Shown here in pieces: positions 1-8,884 of a DNA stretch of 64,000 nucleotides. Source of the stretch: Companilactobacillus halodurans. GTDB taxonomy: Bacteria > Bacillota > Bacilli > Lactobacillales > Lactobacillaceae. The position numbers were made by a program, and so were the translations under genes. Below the pieces are notes generated by a model that saw nothing but the letters and a program-made list of their open reading frames with translations, ran no database searches and was not told where the DNA came from. Where the stretch lies: positions 1 to 64,000 of the forward strand of contig NZ_VDFP01000003.1 in the NCBI RefSeq assembly GCF_009600985.1. The letters are read 5' to 3'. How positions within the stretch are numbered: position 1 is the first letter of the stretch; the number at the start of each line of letters is the position of its first letter.

Positions 1-10
1 GCGAAAATAG

Positions 11-127
11 TGTGGTGGCGATAGTGAGAAGGATACACCTGTTCCCATGCCGAACACAGAAGTTAAGCTTCTCCGCGCCGAAAGTAGTTGGTGGGAAACT
101 ACCCGCGAGGATAGGGAGCTGCCACGC
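11..127 (+). rRNA. rrf: 5S ribosomal RNA
   Basis: A 117-nt sequence with the full 5S pattern. The 5' end TGTGGTGGCGATAG pairs with the 3' end GCTGCCACGC, and the internal CCCATGCCGAACACAGAAGTT block is diagnostic of bacterial 5S rRNA. It is the last gene of an rRNA operon whose 16S and 23S genes lie outside the window. No tRNA gene follows it before the terminator. Confidence 0.97.
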
Positions 128-132
128 AAGCT

Positions 133-161
133 AAGGAATCGACAATGTCGATTCCTTTTTT
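133..161 (+). terminator. Rho-independent terminator of the rRNA operon
   Basis: An 11-bp stem (AAGGAATCGAC / GTCGATTCCTT) with a 3-nt loop, followed by a T run, starts 6 nt after the 5S 3' end. Confidence 0.9.
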
Positions 162-325
162 CGTGTCTTCTTTTTTACAGATACAATAATAGGAAGAAAT
201 ATTTATAAAAAATAATGAAAAAGTTTATTGTAAATAAAAACTTTTTTAAAAGTAAACTTTGATGCCAAGCGTCATTTTTTCATGAAAATACAGTAAAATA
301 TATAGTATTTTATATAAATCCAAGG

Positions 326-358
326 AAATAAACTGAATAAAATTCAGTTTATTTTTTT
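326..358 (+). terminator. Orphan terminator-like hairpin in an otherwise empty AT-rich gap
   Basis: The gap from 162 to about 619 has no convincing gene. It holds a 13-bp hairpin (AAATAAACTGAAT / ATTCAGTTTATTT) followed by seven Ts. It could be a backup rRNA terminator or end a short transcript from 165-325. No gene with a ribosome binding site is visible there. Confidence 0.5.
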
Positions 359-575
359 CTTTTTTATGAAAATTATTTTTTTCAAAATTTAAGGCAAATT
401 CAGGGGCTATACTTATTAAAAATAAGGCGTAAAATAACATATTGGTATAGATAATAAAATGTGTTCATATTTCCCTAAATATCTTGTCTAGTTATTTAAG
501 TAATAAATTTTACTAGGTTAGTAATATGAAACTTTATTTACTATAATGTAATCTTTTTAATACGAAATTGAATAT

Positions 576-593
576 ATTCTATTATAATAGAAT
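576..593. promoter_or_regulatory. 18-bp perfect palindrome containing the -10 box of the Mga-like gene
   Basis: ATTCTATTATAATAGAAT is a perfect inverted repeat. Its centre includes TATAAT (583-588), 32 nt before the proposed TTG start at 620. No good -35 box lies 16-18 nt upstream, which would fit an activator-dependent promoter. Operator function is inference; the palindrome is seen directly. Confidence 0.45.
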
Positions 594-619
594 TAATTAT
601 ATCTACGGGGGTGGATACT

Positions 620-2233
620 TTGGATAGCTTTACTGACTTATTTCTCTCAAAATCAGAAATAGAAAAGATACAACTATTTAATAAAATAAAGTTGATCAGA
701 ACTAATCAACTTGCCAGTGCCAATCTTATCAATACCTATCGTAATCGTGATATTAAGGTTAAGGATATCAACTTACGTAAGGCTGCTTATCAAATGAATA
801 AGAGTTACGGGAGTGTTTACAATACATTCTTGGGTATTCAAGATGATTTCAAGAAAATCCTTAAAAAGGATGACTACAGTACTGAAGAAATGTTTGATGT
901 AACAAGAGATGCCTATCATGCTTATTTGACAACTAATTCAGATGGCTACTTATTCCTCGATGCAATCGTTAAGAATAAGGAAGATTCTTTTAAACATTTC
1001 TATGAAACGCTAGAAAGCAGCAAAGCAACTGTTTTACGTCATTTAAAGCCAATGAGAGGCTATTTAAAGCGTTTTGGTGTCCGAATAGCTTATGAACCAA
1101 TGCGTTTCGTAGGCGATGAGGAATCGATTCGTTTAGCAATTGCGGCGTTATACTGGAACGCTACAAGGGGATACGTATGGCCTTTTGAAGACTTTACGCA
1201 AAAGACTGCCTTTAAGGTTGTCGATATTGCTTTAGATAAATATCGTCTCAAACCAACTAACCATATTACCAAGATGTTCTATGCTTATGTCGTTATGGCT
1301 CATTTGTATCGAATCATTGAAGGAAATCATGTTCAGAATATGGATGCGTTAAATGTCATCAACTATCCATTCCCTAATATTTTTGAAAGTGCTGGTTCGA
1401 TGCTTGAAGGCGATACTGGTAGCGAAAAAGTTCGAGAATTGAAACGTGCTATCAAAGAAGATGTCAGTTACGAAGAGCAAATGTTCCAATCAGCTGACTT
1501 CTATATTTTGTTGATGTGCGTTCCTGCTACTTTTGAAGTATCAGATGAATATCTACAATCAGTTTCTAAACAATTAGTTAGATACAATCCTTTATTCGCT
1601 AACTTCATTGATGATTTCTTGGAACTTATTCCAATCGATGTGGAACAAGCAGTTTCAGATATGGCCTTGTCACACAAGGAATTCTTACGTTATAAATATA
1701 ATTTAACGACATGTATTATTGGCGTTCTAGCATTAGATCACAACTACATTGAAATTTTGAATCTCTATTCAGGATTTGGCGATGCTATCAGCAAGCTAAA
1801 TGATGAAGGATTAGAAAGCAAAATTTACTCAACAGTGCAACATTTGATGCTTCGTGATAAATATCAGTCATTGAATGGAAAATCTAAACAGATTTCGGAA
1901 GCTATTTATGCGATTGCTTACCGTTTCTTCTCACTATACAATAAGAACATTCAAGTCAAAGTTTACTTGGAATTAGAGTCATTTTTCTTAGTTTACTCAG
2001 ATCTTGCAGTGACATTGCAGTCATTGCCTTATGCTAAAATCGTAAGCGATCCAAAAGACGCTGATATTGTTGTGACTGCTAATAGTGCCAACCCACCAGA
2101 AGATGAAATGAAAGACGATGTCTGCATCTATCGCTGGATGTATAATGGCGTCGACGGCCAAATGGGCGGCTTATTGAACTTGATTTATAAGATTTGGACT
2201 GAAGAAAAAGTTAGTGAAAACCCAAATCTTTAA
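620..2233 (+). CDS. Mga-like / PRD-type transcriptional regulator
   Basis: About 537 aa. The central part around residues 155-215 (RFVGDEESIRLAI, then ALYWNATRGYVWPF) matches the helical core of Mga/AtxA-type regulators. The last ~80 residues (DADIVVTANSA, then GGLLNLIYKIW) resemble the EIIB-like domain that ends these proteins. Family members are virulence or carbohydrate-responsive activators, often controlled by PTS phosphorylation. The reading frame is open from a GTG at 611. TTG at 620 is preferred because the run GGGGGTGG sits 5-6 nt upstream of it. The gene is monocistronic and followed by an RNA locus with its own promoter. Its target is unknown; a link to the surface-protein genes here would be speculation. 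Confidence 0.7.
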   Translation: MDSFTDLFLSKSEIEKIQLFNKIKLIRTNQLASANLINTYRNRDIKVKDINLRKAAYQMNKSYGSVYNTFLGIQDDFKKILKKDDYSTEEMFDVTRDAYHAYLTTNSDGYLFLDAIVKNKEDSFKHFYETLESSKATVLRHLKPMRGYLKRFGVRIAYEPMRFVGDEESIRLAIAALYWNATRGYVWPFEDFTQKTAFKVVDIALDKYRLKPTNHITKMFYAYVVMAHLYRIIEGNHVQNMDALNVINYPFPNIFESAGSMLEGDTGSEKVRELKRAIKEDVSYEEQMFQSADFYILLMCVPATFEVSDEYLQSVSKQLVRYNPLFANFIDDFLELIPIDVEQAVSDMALSHKEFLRYKYNLTTCIIGVLALDHNYIEILNLYSGFGDAISKLNDEGLESKIYSTVQHLMLRDKYQSLNGKSKQISEAIYAIAYRFFSLYNKNIQVKVYLELESFFLVYSDLAVTLQSLPYAKIVSDPKDADIVVTANSANPPEDEMKDDVCIYRWMYNGVDGQMGGLLNLIYKIWTEEKVSENPNL

Positions 2234-2243
2234 GTGAAAGGTG

Positions 2244-2272
2244 TTGCAACTATTTTCAGAATATATTATGAT
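2244..2272 (+). promoter_or_regulatory. Sigma-A promoter of the structured RNA
   Basis: TTGCAA (2244-2249), a 17-nt spacer, then TATGAT (2267-2272). It begins only 10 nt after the stop codon of the regulator gene, so the downstream RNA has a dedicated promoter with an expected start at about 2277-2280. Confidence 0.7.
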
Positions 2273-2278
2273 ACAGGT

Positions 2279-2452
2279 TGTGCGATGAGTCGAGAGTCGT
2301 CGAATTAGGACGACACTTATGATGGTAGGGTATCGAGCACCACTCACCGGATTGTGAGGGATATCTATAGGAACTGGATGTGAACCGGGACCTATTTACT
2401 CAATTTGAGTACTACCGATAAAACCATGGTTGATTTAAGCCATGGTTTTTTT
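2279..2452 (+). ncRNA. Four-way-junction structured RNA, candidate riboswitch or leader RNA
   Basis: No reading frame with a ribosome binding site exists here. The sequence folds into a 5' hairpin (2296-2301 with 2309-2314), then a tight four-way junction. P1 is GGTAG 2324-2328 with CTACC 2412-2416. P2 is 2329-2334 with 2360-2365, capped by CTCAC/GTGAG (2343-2347/2354-2358). P3 is ATAGG/CCTAT (2367-2371/2391-2395) with CTGG/CCGG inside. P4 is TACTCA/TGAGTA (2397-2402/2406-2411). Helices are separated by zero or one nucleotide. A terminator follows at 2420-2452, and an MFS transporter starts 31 nt beyond it. I do not recognise it as a T-box, SAM, TPP, FMN, lysine, glycine or purine riboswitch, nor as 6S, RNase P, tmRNA or SRP RNA. 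It may be a riboswitch for the transporter or a free-standing small RNA. Confidence 0.7.
2420..2452 (+). terminator. Terminator of the structured RNA
   Basis: AAAACCATGG (2420-2429) pairs with CCATGGTTTT (2440-2449) and is followed by a T run. It lies between the RNA and the MFS gene, so read-through could control that gene. Confidence 0.85.
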
Positions 2453-2483
2453 ATTGAAAAAATTAATAGAAGAGGTGAGAAGG

Positions 2484-3686
2484 ATGCGTGCACAAAGAAT
2501 ATGGTTGTTAATTTTAAATATCACGTTTAACTTGGTAATGGGGTTTATGTTGCCGGTCAATACAATTTTTATTCATAAGAACCTACACGAAACACTAGTT
2601 ACAGCTGGATTCGCCTTGATGGTCTATTCAGGCTGTATGATGGTTGGAAATGCCCTTGGCGGCGTTATGTTCGATCGTTTTTCTAAGCGTGGAACGTTAT
2701 ACATTGGTTATGCTATTTCAATCTTATCGTTGTTAGGTATGTCAGTACATCATGTATGGCCAACATATGCGATTATGTTGTTCATTTTAGGATTTGGAAT
2801 GGGGTTAGTCTATACCGCAATCAATGCCTATACTGCTTTTGTCGCAGAGCAAATGTCAGGAAATAGCCGAGTTATTTTTAATAATATGTATTTGGCAGCT
2901 AATATCGGAATTGCCATTGGCTCAACAGCAGTTGGCTTCATATTTAAGTGGAGTATCTTTTTCACTTTCTTCATACCAATGCTATTATTCGTGTTGAGCG
3001 GCGTTATATTGTTGCTTCGAGCTAACGTGTTGGATCAGGTTGCTGAACGTGATTATGAATCAGACAGACCAGCTATGGAAGCAACTGAAATCAAAGACCC
3101 ACGAATCGAAATCGGGTCAAGACGTTTCAACATTAATATGTTTATTATTTGTGCGTCAATTTTTATTGTCTGGTTAGGTTATTCGCAGTGGGACAGCAAT
3201 TTGTCAGCTTATATGCTCAACCAAGGCTATACAACGCGTGAATACGGATTAGTCTTCACGATTAATGCTGCTTCGCTTTTGATTATTCAACCAGTAATGA
3301 ATCGTGTGATTTCCAAAATATTTAAATTATTGAAATTTCAAATTTTCATTGGAACAGTAATCATGGGTTCTTCATTTTTACTGCTACCAGAAGCTAAAAG
3401 CTATGCGGCATACGTCACTAGTATGTTGATTTTGACAGTTGGCGAATCAATGGTCTTTCCAACGATTCCAGCTTTATTGAGCAAAATGTCAACGAATAAA
3501 AACCGTGGAACTTTCCAAAGTTTCTATAGTATTTTTGGTTCGTTAGGTCGAGCAATCGGTCCTTATGCCGGTAGTTTAATAATTGCAGCTCTATCATTTT
3601 CAACGTTATTCGTTGGAATAACGGTTTCAATGGTATTAGTAGCTGTAGCAATGTTAGGCGTTAAAGAATTAGCACAAGAGGGGTAA
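2484..3686 (+). CDS. MFS transporter, drug-efflux type
   Basis: About 400 aa with 12 predicted membrane segments in two halves. A charged cytoplasmic linker lies near residues 195-225 (ERDYESDRPAMEATEIKDPR). The GGVMFDRFSKRG stretch near residue 60 is the MFS loop 2-3 motif (GxxxDRxGRR-like), which points to a proton-coupled small-molecule exporter. The frame is open from 2442, but that ATG lies inside the terminator stem. ATG 2484 has GAGGTGAGAAGG just upstream and is the chosen start. The next gene begins 4 nt after the stop, so the two are probably co-transcribed. Substrate unknown. Confidence 0.75.
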   Translation: MRAQRIWLLILNITFNLVMGFMLPVNTIFIHKNLHETLVTAGFALMVYSGCMMVGNALGGVMFDRFSKRGTLYIGYAISILSLLGMSVHHVWPTYAIMLFILGFGMGLVYTAINAYTAFVAEQMSGNSRVIFNNMYLAANIGIAIGSTAVGFIFKWSIFFTFFIPMLLFVLSGVILLLRANVLDQVAERDYESDRPAMEATEIKDPRIEIGSRRFNINMFIICASIFIVWLGYSQWDSNLSAYMLNQGYTTREYGLVFTINAASLLIIQPVMNRVISKIFKLLKFQIFIGTVIMGSSFLLLPEAKSYAAYVTSMLILTVGESMVFPTIPALLSKMSTNKNRGTFQSFYSIFGSLGRAIGPYAGSLIIAALSFSTLFVGITVSMVLVAVAMLGVKELAQEG

Positions 3687-3690
3687 GATA

Positions 3691-4588
3691 ATGATAATCT
3701 TTTTATTGATATTGTTATTACTAGTCGTTCTAATTCTGAACGCCTTTTTTTTATATATACAACAAAGAGGTTCAAAGGCTTTAGGTTCACAAGCACCCAA
3801 AGTCAAGATGGATGAAGGACTAGAAGAAAGCACTAAAAAGTTTTTAGAGAAGACAAAAGAAGAGTGGCAAATAAAGTCCAGTTACAATGGCAGTAAACTA
3901 TATGGTTGGTTTACGAATAATAACGCTCATGTAACGGCTATTTTGGTGCATGGATTTGGCGTGGATCATAATTCGTTAAATGTGCACGCGCAACTCTTTG
4001 ATAAATTAGGCTGCAATACGCTTCAAATCGATAATCAAGCAGCTGGCAAAAGCGAAGGTAAATATTTAGGGTTTGGCTATATTGAAGGTTTAGACCTTTT
4101 AGACTGGATAAAAGAGCTAAATAAGAGAAAGCCTGATCAAAAGATCGTTTTATTTGGAGCATCGATGGGAGCAGCAACAGTAATGCTTGCAACCAGGAAT
4201 GATTTACCAAAAAATGTTAAACTGATTATTGAAGATTCTGGTTATACCAGTGCATTTGATATTTTAAGCTATCATTGTCAAAAACGATATCATATCAAAG
4301 GCAAGTGGCTAATCAATGGTATTTCATTGATGTCGAAAATTCGTGCAGGCTTTTCATACCAACAGGCAAACTGTAAAAAGGCTTTAGAACAAAACAAGTT
4401 GCCGATTTTATTCATGCATGGCAAGAATGATTTTACAGTCCCTTATAAAATGGAAGGGAAGTTATCCACATGTGGAAAATTCCCAAAAAAAGACGTATAA
4501 AAGTCTTGGCGTCCATATTCGTAGCTACTACGTAGACTCAATAAACTATCAAAGTGCTGTGGATAACTTTTTGAAAATGTACCTTTAG
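3691..4588 (+). pseudogene. Alpha/beta hydrolase with a frameshift at an A7 run
   Basis: One N-terminal membrane helix (residues 1-22) precedes an alpha/beta-hydrolase fold with VHGFG (~86-90), the nucleophile elbow GASMGA (Ser158) and the acid loop HGKNDFTVP (~250). The main frame stops at 4500, giving 269 aa. The catalytic His and C-terminal helix are found in another frame: GVHIRSYYVDSINYQSAVDN, ending at TAG 4586-4588. Removing one A from the seven-A run at 4485-4491 joins the frames as PKKTYKSLGVHIRSYY, a normal ending for this family at about 298 aa. Either the gene is broken, the run is a slippage site, or the assembly has a one-base error. It follows the MFS gene by 4 nt. Confidence 0.75.
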
Positions 4589-4597
4589 GAGAAAATG

Positions 4598-5074
4598 ATG
4601 AAAGTAAAAATTGCTGATTTTATGGAGAACGTTCAAGAAGGAAATTTTAATCAAACTAGTTTAGAAATTAGTAAAGATGATTTGCTTCAAGAAGACTTGT
4701 GGTCACTTAATAAAGCTAAGGAACAACTGGAAAAGGATGTTGCCGATAATAAACTTTCCCAAGTGATGATTCATGTAGCCGATGCTGAATTCGAAATTAA
4801 CTTTTATTTAGAAACTGGTGTTATAAATTTACCTTTTGATGATGCTAAGAAAGTCACTCATTTCTTCGATGACGACGCAGAAGTTGAGACAAAAATCTAT
4901 CTTTCAACAGCATGCGATTATTTAAATGCCTCAAAATTTCACATTGATTTAATTTCAGAAAATGTCTTAAAAAATGCTGAAATTAAACATGCAATGGATA
5001 TAATGAAAGATAACTATGAAACTTCTGTAGAGAATTTCTCAAATAAAGAAGAAGTAGAGAAAGAGGATAAATAA
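4598..5074 (+). CDS. Hypothetical cytoplasmic protein
   Basis: About 158 acidic residues with no signal peptide or membrane segment. No motif is recognised. The C-terminal ~20 residues are highly charged and probably disordered (SNKEEVEKEDK). ATG 4598 lies 6 nt after TAGGAG and is preferred over ATG 4595. The stop overlaps the start of the TauE/SafE gene (TAATG), so translation is probably coupled and the protein may work with that transporter; this is inferred from position only. Confidence 0.7.
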   Translation: MKVKIADFMENVQEGNFNQTSLEISKDDLLQEDLWSLNKAKEQLEKDVADNKLSQVMIHVADAEFEINFYLETGVINLPFDDAKKVTHFFDDDAEVETKIYLSTACDYLNASKFHIDLISENVLKNAEIKHAMDIMKDNYETSVENFSNKEEVEKEDK

Positions 5075-5916
5075 TGAATTCGATGCTACTACTCTTAGTA
5101 ATGGGTGTAGGAGCTGGAATTCTTGGCGCAATTTTGGGGATCGGTGGCGGTATGATTATCACGCCGGTATTGACTATCATGATGGGGTTAGATATTAAGT
5201 ATGCAATCGGTGCTAGTATCATCTCAGTTATTGCGACGAGTTCTGGTTCTACGATTGCCTATTTAAAAGATGATATGCTGAATCTGCGTGTCGCCATGTT
5301 TCTTGAAATCGCGACGACTGTTGGTGCTATTATGGGTGCACTCTTAGTTGGGATGTTCTCAAGTAATTTCTTGTATGTCTTGTTTGGATTTTTCCTATTA
5401 TATTCAAGTTATAATATGCTTCGGAAACTTTTTGATAAGAAGGGCGAATCAGTTTATACCCAAGATGAAGGACTAGTTAAGAAATTCAAATTGGCTAGTA
5501 CGTATTATGATAAATCGGAACAAAAACAAGTTGATTATTCAATGAAAAATGTTCCTGGTGGTTTTGTCATGATGTGGGCTGCTGGATTGGCTAGTGGTTT
5601 ATTAGGAATCGGTAGTGGTGCTTTTAAAGTAATCGCGATGGATACGATTATGAAGATGCCACTAAAACCTTCGAGTGCAACTAGTAATTTGATGATGGGT
5701 GTTACTGCCGCAGCTAGTGCGACTGTATACTTTTTCAATGGATCGATTCGTCCTGATATTGCTGGACCATTAGCAATTGGTGTTTTAGCGGGTGCTACAA
5801 TTGGTGCTCGATTAATGCAAGTTTTGAAACCTCGAGTTATTCGAATGATTTTTGTCCCTATTATTTTGTATATGGGATTGCAAATGGCACTTAAAGGATT
5901 TGGGGTGAATATCTAA
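5074..5916 (+). CDS. TauE/SafE family sulfite/anion exporter
   Basis: 280 aa, eight to nine hydrophobic segments in two homologous halves. Each half begins with the glycine-rich signature of TauE/SafE (DUF81) proteins: GAILGIGGGMIITPVL near residue 16 and ASGLLGIGSGAFKV near residue 172. Family members export sulfite, sulfoacetate or other small anions; the substrate here cannot be read from sequence. The gene overlaps its upstream neighbour and the downstream DUF1634 gene by one base each, making a tight three-gene operon. Confidence 0.85.
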   Translation: MNSMLLLLVMGVGAGILGAILGIGGGMIITPVLTIMMGLDIKYAIGASIISVIATSSGSTIAYLKDDMLNLRVAMFLEIATTVGAIMGALLVGMFSSNFLYVLFGFFLLYSSYNMLRKLFDKKGESVYTQDEGLVKKFKLASTYYDKSEQKQVDYSMKNVPGGFVMMWAAGLASGLLGIGSGAFKVIAMDTIMKMPLKPSSATSNLMMGVTAAASATVYFFNGSIRPDIAGPLAIGVLAGATIGARLMQVLKPRVIRMIFVPIILYMGLQMALKGFGVNI

Positions 5917-6272
5917 TGGAATCACATGAAGAAACTAGAGAAGTTGAAGTAATCATTGGTAAAATTTTACGAATCGGTGTCATTACCTCAGCTATTGTTA
6001 TTCTAATTGGCATGGCGCTCTATTTTATGAATGGCAGCGGCTATACGAATGGATTTCCCAAAAGATTTTCAGCAATTTTTGCTGGAGTAGCTAGTGGCAA
6101 GTCATATGCGGTCATTATGTTAGGAGTTTTTCTATTAATTTTGACCCCAGTATTGCGAGTCGTTGTTTCGATTTACGCCTTTTATAAAGAACATGATAAT
6201 TTATACGTTATAATCACAACGATTGTTTTAATCATTTTGATGTTTGCAATGTTCATGGGATATCGAAGTTAA
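5916..6272 (+). CDS. DUF1634 family membrane protein
   Basis: 118 aa with three hydrophobic segments (about 16-38, 62-88 and 92-115) and a short charged N-terminus (MESHEETREVEVIIGKILR). The pattern and its position directly behind a TauE/SafE gene match DUF1634 proteins, which are commonly paired with such exporters and are presumed accessory subunits. Last gene of its operon, ending at a bidirectional terminator. Confidence 0.8.
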   Translation: MESHEETREVEVIIGKILRIGVITSAIVILIGMALYFMNGSGYTNGFPKRFSAIFAGVASGKSYAVIMLGVFLLILTPVLRVVVSIYAFYKEHDNLYVIITTIVLIILMFAMFMGYRS

Positions 6273-6286
6273 AAGTAAGTAAAAAA

Positions 6287-6327
6287 ATAAGCTATCGAGA
6301 AAAATATATCTCGATAGCTTATTTTTT
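6287..6327. terminator. Bidirectional terminator
   Basis: AATAAGCTATCGAGA pairs with TCTCGATAGCTTATT. There is an A run before and a T run after, so it serves the DUF1634 operon on the plus strand and the WxL protein gene on the minus strand. Confidence 0.9.
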
Positions 6328-8693
6328 TATGCATTGTCAATTGAATCTAAGAGTGTCCAGTTGATAGTTCCAGTGTAATTACCAGAGCGACTGGTTTGAT
6401 TACTATTGTTTAAAGCAAGTAGAATACCGCTTTGATCCGTCCATTGAGAGGCAATATTATTAGTTTCTATGTTGTCACTATTCTTAGTATGACTAGCAAT
6501 GTGAACATTGTTGGTTAAATCTATTGCTTGGCTATCGGGATTTTCTCGGTAAACCAAATTACCATATAGAGTGTGTTGTTTATTGGTATTGATAAGGTTA
6601 GAGGCTTGAGCTTGAACTGACCAGCTGCTGCCTTTATCACGACTGTCGATGACATTGATGTTCCATTTATCAAGTCGAGGAACTAATTGATTTCTGGAAG
6701 TCCAATAAATATTTTTAAATGAGACCTTATTAGACACCTCACCAAAGGCAACAGTACCGCCAATTTGGATCATTCGACTTAAGGTATTCGTTTGTCCAAC
6801 TGAATCATCTGGGTCTTTAACATAAAAGGAAATTGGGGTAGATGATTCATTTAGCTGACTGTTGTCAAGATGCAAGGTGAAACTACCATCTGCAGCAATT
6901 GGAGTTGTGAGTGGAACGTAATCTTGGTCGTTTATTTTTTGGTAGACAGTCATTTTAGTGTAATCAGGCTTTGTGCTTTCATTTCCTAAGTAGTCGACTT
7001 GTGCAGGGATGTCGACGCTGTCGTTTTTATTGATTTTAATAATATCAGGCGTTGAACTTTTGAGGGTAATGGAACGTGGGTCAATAATAAATGAAGTCGT
7101 ATCGGTATCAGTAATCAAATTATCGCCATCGAAATGAGCGTGTGCTGTTGGGACGGTCAACTGATTAGTCGATGTTTTAGCTGCCTGCCCATGTAAAGAA
7201 ATCTTAGCAGTTCGATTGTCCTTATCTAGATGCTGTTGCAAGGTGTAATTGATATATTGTGGATCACTAAAGGCAGAACTAGGAATAGTTTCGCTTAAAC
7301 CATTGGCATAAGTCACTTCACCGCTAGAAAAAGTCATATTAGCAGGGATTTGCATCTTGGCTTTAATATCAGACCAAGTTCTAGTCCAACCGATATATTT
7401 CAAATCATAGTTGTAAGTTATTTTATCTTGCGTATCAACGTGGCCATCAGCTGGAACTTCTTTATTAGCAGTATCGTTATGAATCGTAGTTTGAGCTTCT
7501 GCATCAACAAAAGAAGGCAATGATTCAAAAGCAATCAAATTATTTTCGGTGTATCTACCAGTTGCACCGGTAAAACCCCAATGAAGTTTGCCATCGGTAG
7601 TATTGAATTTAGAAATATCAACTCCCATAGTAGAAACTTTGCTGGTATTAGTAGCTGTACCATCAGGATTCTTGTCATCGTAATAATAAGTCAGTTTTCC
7701 CATCATTTTTCCACTGACTTGATTGTAAGTAGCCTTAGTCCAATGAATCGTTAAATGATGCCACTTGCTATCGACTAAATTTATGTTGGAAGTATAAGCT
7801 AAGTGCAACAATGAAAAGTAGTTTTTTGTACCGTCTTCTTTAGTTGAATCAGTTGCTTTGGCTGTATCGATTGCTTTGGTTGTATTAGTTTCAGTATTTT
7901 GAACTTTTTTAGTTGGATCGGTTACAGTTTTAGTTGGATCAGTTACAGAATGATGAATATAAGTACTAGCTTCTCCTGGATAATTGGCAGCAATGTGATG
8001 AGTATCTTTTTGTCCATAGGTTCCTACATCAAAAGAAACACCTTCGCCACTGATGTCGTTAAAATTAGTCATTCGATCCATGAAAGTATCGAATTCGATA
8101 GCAACACTGTTTTGAATAGCATTTTTAGCAATATTCGTGGGTTCTGTTTCTTTTGTGTCCCAATCGGTACCCCAAACACCTAAGGTCTCACCATTACCAG
8201 GGACGACTTTAGTTGTTGATTTGTCCTTATTTGTAATGGTCCCTGTAGAATGAGCATCGGTCGTTCTAGGGTCGTTTTGAATCACAAAAGCCATGCCATC
8301 GCCCGGATACATACCATCGCCGCCTGTAGCTTTATCATGTCCAAAATAAAGCCACATCGAGGCTGTTTGGTCATGGTCGATATCGAAGTAATTGTAATTG
8401 TTAGCATTGCTCCAAATCCCACCAACTTGATAGAGACCATTAGTTACTTTAATGACACTAGTATCAGGAGATTCAGGGTTGTTAGAATTGACAATAGTTG
8501 CAGAGTTGCCCTCAAAACCGGCTTTTTTGAAATCATCATCGCTCCATTTTAGTCCTTTAGGTACGGTATCTAGGGCGTTTTGATAGTCATCGGCTAAAGC
8601 AGTATTGGGATTGACTAAATAGATAAAAAGAATCGAAAAAAATATAATCAAAAAAATATATATAATCCGAAATTTACTTTTAAAAATATGCAT
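6327..8693 (-). CDS. Secreted WxL/L-type lectin-like surface protein
   Basis: 788 aa. Residues 1-34 form a signal peptide ending ALA. The region ~40-410 has features of a legume-type lectin fold: IWSNANNYNYFDIDHDQTAS, then DGMAFVIQND, NSVAIEFDT and a late LHWGFTGATG. This is followed by repeated Ig/CnaB-like segments, and the protein ends with a WxL-like region (DKWNINVIDSRDKGSSW, then NWTLLDS) and no LPXTG anchor. WxL domains bind peptidoglycan non-covalently, so this is probably a cell-surface adhesin or carbohydrate binder. The first WxL position reads WSV rather than WxL. A paralogue of similar layout lies at 48066-50657. A TK-rich linker (near residue 260) contains short repeats such as TDPTK. 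Confidence 0.8.
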   Translation of the reverse strand: MHIFKSKFRIIYIFLIIFFSILFIYLVNPNTALADDYQNALDTVPKGLKWSDDDFKKAGFEGNSATIVNSNNPESPDTSVIKVTNGLYQVGGIWSNANNYNYFDIDHDQTASMWLYFGHDKATGGDGMYPGDGMAFVIQNDPRTTDAHSTGTITNKDKSTTKVVPGNGETLGVWGTDWDTKETEPTNIAKNAIQNSVAIEFDTFMDRMTNFNDISGEGVSFDVGTYGQKDTHHIAANYPGEASTYIHHSVTDPTKTVTDPTKKVQNTETNTTKAIDTAKATDSTKEDGTKNYFSLLHLAYTSNINLVDSKWHHLTIHWTKATYNQVSGKMMGKLTYYYDDKNPDGTATNTSKVSTMGVDISKFNTTDGKLHWGFTGATGRYTENNLIAFESLPSFVDAEAQTTIHNDTANKEVPADGHVDTQDKITYNYDLKYIGWTRTWSDIKAKMQIPANMTFSSGEVTYANGLSETIPSSAFSDPQYINYTLQQHLDKDNRTAKISLHGQAAKTSTNQLTVPTAHAHFDGDNLITDTDTTSFIIDPRSITLKSSTPDIIKINKNDSVDIPAQVDYLGNESTKPDYTKMTVYQKINDQDYVPLTTPIAADGSFTLHLDNSQLNESSTPISFYVKDPDDSVGQTNTLSRMIQIGGTVAFGEVSNKVSFKNIYWTSRNQLVPRLDKWNINVIDSRDKGSSWSVQAQASNLINTNKQHTLYGNLVYRENPDSQAIDLTNNVHIASHTKNSDNIETNNIASQWTDQSGILLALNNSNQTSRSGNYTGTINWTLLDSIDNA

Positions 8694-8846
8694 ATTCCCC
8701 TCTGGCAGATAAAATAGATGTTGTTTTCTGCCAAAAGTATAACAAAGGTATAAATATATTATTCATTTATGGTACCGTAAAACCATTCTATTTTTATATA
8801 ACAAAAATAAATAAAATAGCTATCAAAATATGCTTTTATTTATATA

Positions 8847-8879
8847 AAAAGAACAAGCTATTTCAGCTTGTTCTTTTTT
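8847..8879 (-). terminator. Terminator of the esterase gene
   Basis: AAAGAACAAGCT pairs with AGCTTGTTCTTT around a 5-nt loop. On the minus strand it follows the esterase stop codon and ends in a T run. The space from 8694 to 8846 should hold the promoter of the WxL gene; no clear box was assigned. Confidence 0.8.
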
Positions 8880-8884
8880 GATAA

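Noticed and set aside
246..440. 64-aa hydrophobic open frame on the minus strand
   Set aside because: AT-rich chance frame across a terminator hairpin, with no ribosome binding site.
128..610. tRNA gene cluster after 5S rRNA
   Set aside because: No cloverleaf or GGTTCGANTCC T-arm sequence was found; a terminator follows the 5S directly.
2279..2452. 6S RNA or T-box
   Set aside because: The fold is a branched four-way junction rather than one long hairpin with a central bubble, and no T-box motif is present.
2442..2483. Upstream ATG start for the MFS gene
   Set aside because: ATG 2442 lies within the terminator stem and has no SD; ATG 2484 has a strong one.
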